In this document: positions 23,890-26,941 of the stretch, piece after piece
How the letters are laid out: each line of letters starts with the position of its first letter
How positions within the stretch are numbered: position 1 is the first letter of the stretch
Assembly: GCA_964653285.1 (NCBI GenBank)
Contig: CAZZEX010000064.1
Location: 1 to 26,941, forward strand
Direction: 5' to 3'
Length of the DNA: 26,941 nucleotides
DNA from: CAZZEX01 sp964653285
GTDB lineage: Bacteria; Chloroflexota; Anaerolineae; B4-G1
The notes under the pieces: model-generated
Told to the model about the DNA's origin: nothing
What the model saw: the letters and a program-made list of their open reading frames with translations, nothing else
The model's database searches: none
Position numbers and translations under genes: made by a program

Positions 23890-24386
23890 TAGAACTGCCT
23901 CCTTGCTTCGTCAGTCGAAGGTTTGAGGGGCAACTCTTTAGGCTGCCAGTTGGAGTTGCCGCGGGCACGTTTGATCTTTAATGGATCACCGAGAAGCGTC
24001 ACGCCCAGGCCAAAGGGCAGGACAACGGCAAAATACACGCAAGCCATCAACATGCGGCTCTGGTAGTTGCCCATTTTCCGGGCAAAGCCTTTCCAGGCAT
24101 TCCAGAGGCCGCTGCCTGTGTTCAACGGCTGGGCCTTGGGATAGCTAGCGGCGCGCGCCCAGGCCAAGACCGCGCCCAGAACCAGGCCAACTACCAGCCA
24201 GGTGCCGATGGCACTCCACTTGCCGAGTGCATTTCGTGTGGCAAGGGCAGCCATCCACATGAGGACAATAACGACCAAATCGGCAATGCCAGGCACAGCC
24301 GTGCGCCGCTTTGCCCCTAGCACCGATCCACTAGAATAGCCAACCAGCGTCAGGAGAACCAAAGCCAACCCTGTGATAAAGTCCAT
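23889..24386 (-). CDS. SxtJ-like membrane protein
   Basis: I start at ATG 24386, preceded by AAAGGAGC at a good distance; this gives 165 residues beginning MDFITGLALV. Four hydrophobic segments are visible, the last followed by LGVTLLGDPLKIKRARGNSNWQPK, which matches the SxtJ-type family found beside carbamoyltransferases. Its biochemical role is unknown; the fixed association suggests a partner of the carbamoyltransferase at the membrane. It is translationally coupled to that gene. The frame stays open further upstream (to 24521) but that part overlaps the DUF5989 gene. Confidence 0.8.
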   Translation of the reverse strand: MDFITGLALVLLTLVGYSSGSVLGAKRRTAVPGIADLVVIVLMWMAALATRNALGKWSAIGTWLVVGLVLGAVLAWARAASYPKAQPLNTGSGLWNAWKGFARKMGNYQSRMLMACVYFAVVLPFGLGVTLLGDPLKIKRARGNSNWQPKELPLKPSTDEARRQF

Positions 24387-24403
24387 TTTGAATGTTGCTC
24401 CTT

Positions 24404-24589
24404 TCAGAAGAGAGTGTAGATAAACGGCGCTAATGCTGACCCTTGGGCAAAAATCAGCAGCATCGCAAACAAGACAATCACGACTATCATCGGGATGAGC
24501 CACCACAATTTGCGCTTCCACAGGAAGGAAAGCAGTTCACCCACAATGCCCACGCGCGTTAAAGCGCCACCAGGTGATCTTTTTGACAT
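24404..24589 (-). CDS. DUF5989-family small membrane protein
   Basis: The product has 61 residues. It contains a basic stretch WKRKLWWLIPM, one transmembrane segment, and the conserved ending FAQGSALAPFIYTLF, the family hallmark. The ATG has an excellent ribosome site (AAGGAGG). It is followed after 17 bases by the SxtJ-like gene and then by the carbamoyltransferase, the familiar three-gene set. Function is unknown. Confidence 0.85.
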   Translation of the reverse strand: MSKRSPGGALTRVGIVGELLSFLWKRKLWWLIPMIVVIVLFAMLLIFAQGSALAPFIYTLF

Positions 24590-24665
24590 CTTCGACCTCC
24601 TTCAAGATGAGTTTCACTATTGCACCCACACCGTCACGCACAGGTGCCAGCCAAAGTGTTGCTCC

Positions 24666-24684
24666 AGCCAGCGGAAGGCTGGCT
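24666..24684 (-). other. Hairpin at the end of the deacetylase gene
   Basis: On the minus strand AGCCAGC-cttcc-GCTGGCT forms a perfect 7-bp stem beginning within the stop codon of the deacetylase. The downstream sequence has only scattered T residues, so attenuation rather than full termination is likely, if it acts at all. Confidence 0.35.
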
Positions 24685-26017
24685 ATACAAACAGCCTGGA
24701 TACGTAATCAAGAAGCGTTAAGGCATCCAGGTCTCCGGTAATGCACATGGCGCTCCTGGCCCCGCCCGGCCAGCGCCAATATCTGACCAGAGGGCCGGGC
24801 GACGCCTCGATGTAGTTGATGAGTTCCAATTCACTTGTCAGTTCGGCCACAGTGGCCGCGTCTATGTACGTTCCGCAGCGCGTCGCCGTTTCACCGGTGT
24901 CCAGGATGTAACCCTGTTCCCGCAGAAAAGACACTATGCGCCTGGGCGCGTTGGCGGGCAGCTCGACGAATGGACGGGGCTCAGCGGGTACATGCAGTGC
25001 TTTGGTTCTCAATTGGTAGTATACCCTATCCCACCCTTCGACAGGCTCAGGGCAGGCTCCTTCAACAGGCTCAGGACACTGCGTATGCTCTGAGCCACAA
25101 GGTCCCAGACCCTTGACCAGGATTGTGGCGCGTTCAGAACAGGTAAAAGAGATATGTAGACCCGCTGGAGTGTAAGAAGTGGCAATCGCAAAGCTGGATT
25201 TCTCTCGCCACCACTCGCTGACGTCTCGCAGCCTGGTTATCCACACGGGGGGTTGGAGGCGTGCCGCCTCGCGCAAGACTGTCATAAGCGGTTGCTGACA
25301 ACGCCAGGCCAGCTCGGGATGGAATTGAAGGACGAACAATTCACCACGCCGGTGTGTTCGATGCAGGATCTGGATCCACGCCTGCGCCATCCCCTCGGGA
25401 CCAAGATGCAAACCATCGTGGAGTTGCAGGTCATCGGGCAGGGAAACCGGGATCTCAACCACGTTGGAGCGTTTCCACGGCGTGCAAACTGTATCATGCG
25501 CGGACCTCGGCTTATAGAATCGCTGGAGCGTGTCAAAAATCGTGATCGCGTTATCGGCGTCGGTGGAGGGGATCACATCCCACCAGATTGCCTGGTTACT
25601 GCTATAGTCAAACATACCCCTCGGTAACGCATCCAGCAAGTCATCGCTACAACTCAGGTACGGGCACCGGAAGCCGTGCACCTCGATTCCATGGCGAGCA
25701 AAGACCTGGGCCGCTCTCAAAAGCTGTTCACGTGCCTCGGCTGGCGAATAGGCTCCGAGACCCACGTGGTCATAGCCATGCACCGCGATTTCTGCTCCCG
25801 CACCCTGGAGGTGGCGGATAAATTGTGGATATCGCTGCACGACGCGACCCGGCGTGGGAAGTGTAGGCGCACAGCCATATTCGGCCAGCGTCGCTATGCA
25901 GCCTTCTACTCGGTGTGCTGCCTTGGAGGGTGTGAGGCCGTACCGGTCCAGCAAAATCGCCGCCCGCCTACGCACATATCCAGGCCCTCGCAGGGCAAAC
26001 CATTCCCTCAGCTTCAA
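24683..26017 (-). CDS. NodB-type polysaccharide deacetylase with permuted motif order
   Basis: The product has 444 residues. The N-terminal half shows deacetylase motifs: PTLPTPGRVVQRYP, then H80GYDH84 (metal ligands), GFRCPY (117-120, the RxPY loop), and LQFHPE (the last motif with its catalytic His). The usual first motif, a TxDxD sequence with the catalytic base, is missing from the N-terminus. Instead YWRWPGGARSAMCITGDLDA, the classic start of such a domain, forms the extreme C-terminus with TGDLD at 427-431. This suggests a circular permutation. The middle (about 300-340) holds an in-frame dispersed repeat, CPEPVEGACPEPVEG. The enzyme would remove N-acetyl groups from amino-sugar polymer or precursor. 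No signal peptide is visible. It lies between FemAB-like and DUF5989 genes in one direction. Confidence 0.8.
   Translation of the reverse strand: MKLREWFALRGPGYVRRRAAILLDRYGLTPSKAAHRVEGCIATLAEYGCAPTLPTPGRVVQRYPQFIRHLQGAGAEIAVHGYDHVGLGAYSPAEAREQLLRAAQVFARHGIEVHGFRCPYLSCSDDLLDALPRGMFDYSSNQAIWWDVIPSTDADNAITIFDTLQRFYKPRSAHDTVCTPWKRSNVVEIPVSLPDDLQLHDGLHLGPEGMAQAWIQILHRTHRRGELFVLQFHPELAWRCQQPLMTVLREAARLQPPVWITRLRDVSEWWREKSSFAIATSYTPAGLHISFTCSERATILVKGLGPCGSEHTQCPEPVEGACPEPVEGWDRVYYQLRTKALHVPAEPRPFVELPANAPRRIVSFLREQGYILDTGETATRCGTYIDAATVAELTSELELINYIEASPGPLVRYWRWPGGARSAMCITGDLDALTLLDYVSRLFV
25035..25075. repeat. CPEPVEG dispersed repeat, two copies, in the deacetylase gene
   Basis: Two adjacent copies of the unit CCTTCRACAGGCTCAGG (25035-25051 and 25059-25075) interrupt the coding sequence in frame. 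On the minus strand they are translated as CPEPVEGACPEPVEG. The unit is a well-known type of dispersed repeat in several environmental genomes; a related palindromic form is at 6547-6575. Confidence 0.8.
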
Positions 26018-26069
26018 TTCTTTGTCCTCTCATCATTCACTCGTATGTTAGCGCAAGACAGGTCTACCA

Positions 26070-26900
26070 TCATGCAAAATGCTTATAAAGCAACTCACCT
26101 GTTATTCGGCACACCCACCTCGGTGCATGATGAATGCAAGGTTGTGTGATGCCAGATAAACGATCCGCAATATGACTTGGAGGGGTGGCAAATAAACGAC
26201 CCATGATATGACTTGAAGGGATGGCAGACAAAACCGAATAAGTTAGGATAGACTCTTGCATTCCCCACCCTTTCTTGAAATTGCGAAGGCCTATGTTACT
26301 TATACTACATTTACCCCTGTCAAAAAGGCTATACCCATGCTCGCAGCCCCAGTGAATTGAAGTCCAAGTCAACAAATAGTTCGCACGAAATCGCCAATAA
26401 TCCCTGTCCGATGCGCTATATTTGCCGACCAACGTAGTCTTATAAGTCAAATAAACTCCTCCAGCAATTGGTACGGAGTCTTTATAAGCCAATAGAATGA
26501 ATCCAAGTCCAACACTAATAATACGCTGCCAGAGCAAATCAAAGTACCGTTTCGGCTGGACCGGTACACCCAGACGATGATGTGTTTTTAAGAAAAGGTC
26601 GTAAAAAATATCCAGATCACGCTTATTTTCGGCCCACCGAACTGTGACACCATCTCGTTCAGCCCTACGAATATTTTCCTTAGTGCTATGATGGAAATTC
26701 CTGAAGACTCTCTGCGCATCCGTAGATAACTTTAGCAAGTGCAACACTTGACTATTGTCCTTATGCACTTGACCGTCATAAGGTATCGCACTCCTGATTT
26801 CCACGCGAGGTACATCATGCTCGATCTGTAGTTCAGAGAGGTACTCGAATAACTCTCGAGGGGGTGGATCGTCATGAGAAAGAGGATTGTTCAACGACAA
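26070..26900 (-). CDS. FemAB-like (GNAT-fold) acyltransferase, probably N-terminally short
   Basis: The product has 276 residues. Residues 60-220 follow the second GNAT fold of FemAB/FemX-type proteins: HHSTKENIRRAERDGVTVRWA, FYDLFLKTHHRLGVPVQPKRYF, FILLAYKDSVPIAGGVYLTYK, YSASDRDYWRFRANYLLTW and NFKKGWGMQE. Such enzymes transfer aminoacyl groups in peptidoglycan bridges, or act in exopolysaccharide/sortase-linked loci. Family members usually have about 330-350 residues. Here an in-frame TAG lies just upstream of the TTG at 26900, and no ATG or GTG is near, so the first ~60 residues seem lost or in another frame. The gene is visibly AT-richer than its neighbours. A 12-residue tandem duplication lies near the C-terminus. 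Confidence 0.65.
   Translation of the reverse strand: MSLNNPLSHDDPPPRELFEYLSELQIEHDVPRVEIRSAIPYDGQVHKDNSQVLHLLKLSTDAQRVFRNFHHSTKENIRRAERDGVTVRWAENKRDLDIFYDLFLKTHHRLGVPVQPKRYFDLLWQRIISVGLGFILLAYKDSVPIAGGVYLTYKTTLVGKYSASDRDYWRFRANYLLTWTSIHWGCEHGYSLFDRGKCSISNIGLRNFKKGWGMQESILTYSVLSAIPSSHIMGRLFATPPSHIADRLSGITQPCIHHAPRWVCRITGELLYKHFA
26152..26224. repeat. Two-copy ~36-bp tandem repeat in the FemAB-like gene
   Basis: The unit ...ATAAACGAYCC..ATATGACTTGRAGGGRTGG occurs twice in a row (26152-26188, 26189-26224), with about 80 percent identity by eye. On the minus strand it encodes PSSHIMGRLFAT and PPSHIADRLSGI. It is an in-frame duplication and leaves the downstream conserved ending (HAPRWVCRITGELLYKHFA) intact. 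Confidence 0.65.
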
Positions 26901-26941
26901 CTATAATTACCCATTGATGACAATTAGAAATGCCCACTAGG

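Overview
The window looks like a chromosomal segment of a GC-rich uncultured bacterium, most plausibly a member of the Chloroflexota (Anaerolineae-like). Two large secreted proteins end in the Tyr-Leu-Pro tail (YLPAVLRNY and IYLPLILKSWN) that I know from Chloroflexota surface proteins. Several dispersed repeats, including one translated as CPEPVEG, are of kinds I associate with such genomes. The phylum call rests on these signs and not on a marker gene.

Layout, left half (mostly + strand). A secreted protein of six ~98-residue repeats (25-2025) is followed by a repeat-filled spacer, an N-terminally damaged VapC-like toxin with its Phd-type antitoxin, and a SAM methyltransferase. Next comes the most interesting gene pair: a large membrane protein ending in a Cys-Ala tail (4832-6508), and, 6 bases later, a PqqD-like/radical SAM/SPASM enzyme (6515-7900). 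A small zinc-ribbon membrane protein (4356-4724) precedes them. The pair looks like a substrate and its modifying enzyme. A heavily decayed glycogen-debranching enzyme gene, a CoA-disulfide-reductase-type flavoprotein, xylulokinase and a PAP2-like membrane protein follow.

Middle. A consensus-like promoter drives four tRNA genes (Pro-TGG, Gly-TCC, a CAT-anticodon tRNA, Gln-TTG). Then come glmU and cytidine deaminase, and an hsp20 gene destroyed by a frameshift and by a ~205-bp MITE with terminal inverted repeats and a target duplication.

Right half (all - strand, 26900 down to 16192). This is an extracellular or envelope glycan locus, transcribed in this order: FemAB-like acyltransferase, a NodB-type polysaccharide deacetylase with an apparently permuted motif order, a DUF5989 protein, an SxtJ-like protein, a NodU/CmcH-type carbamoyltransferase, a membrane-anchored SGNH hydrolase, a 1249-residue fusion of an SGNH domain with a heparinase II/III-like lyase and a PKD domain, a remnant that resembles the end of a sugar dehydrogenase, and a WbpD/WlbB-like sugar N-acetyltransferase. 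Together they suggest synthesis of an amino-sugar polymer with carbamoyl and acyl decoration, plus deacetylation and lyase trimming outside the membrane.

The window is rich in small mobile or palindromic repeats. At least five touch genes: MITE in hsp20, palindromes in glgX, CPEPVEG repeat in the deacetylase, a palindrome in the radical SAM N-terminus, and simple GGGACA/GGTGACA repeats at the ends of two genes.
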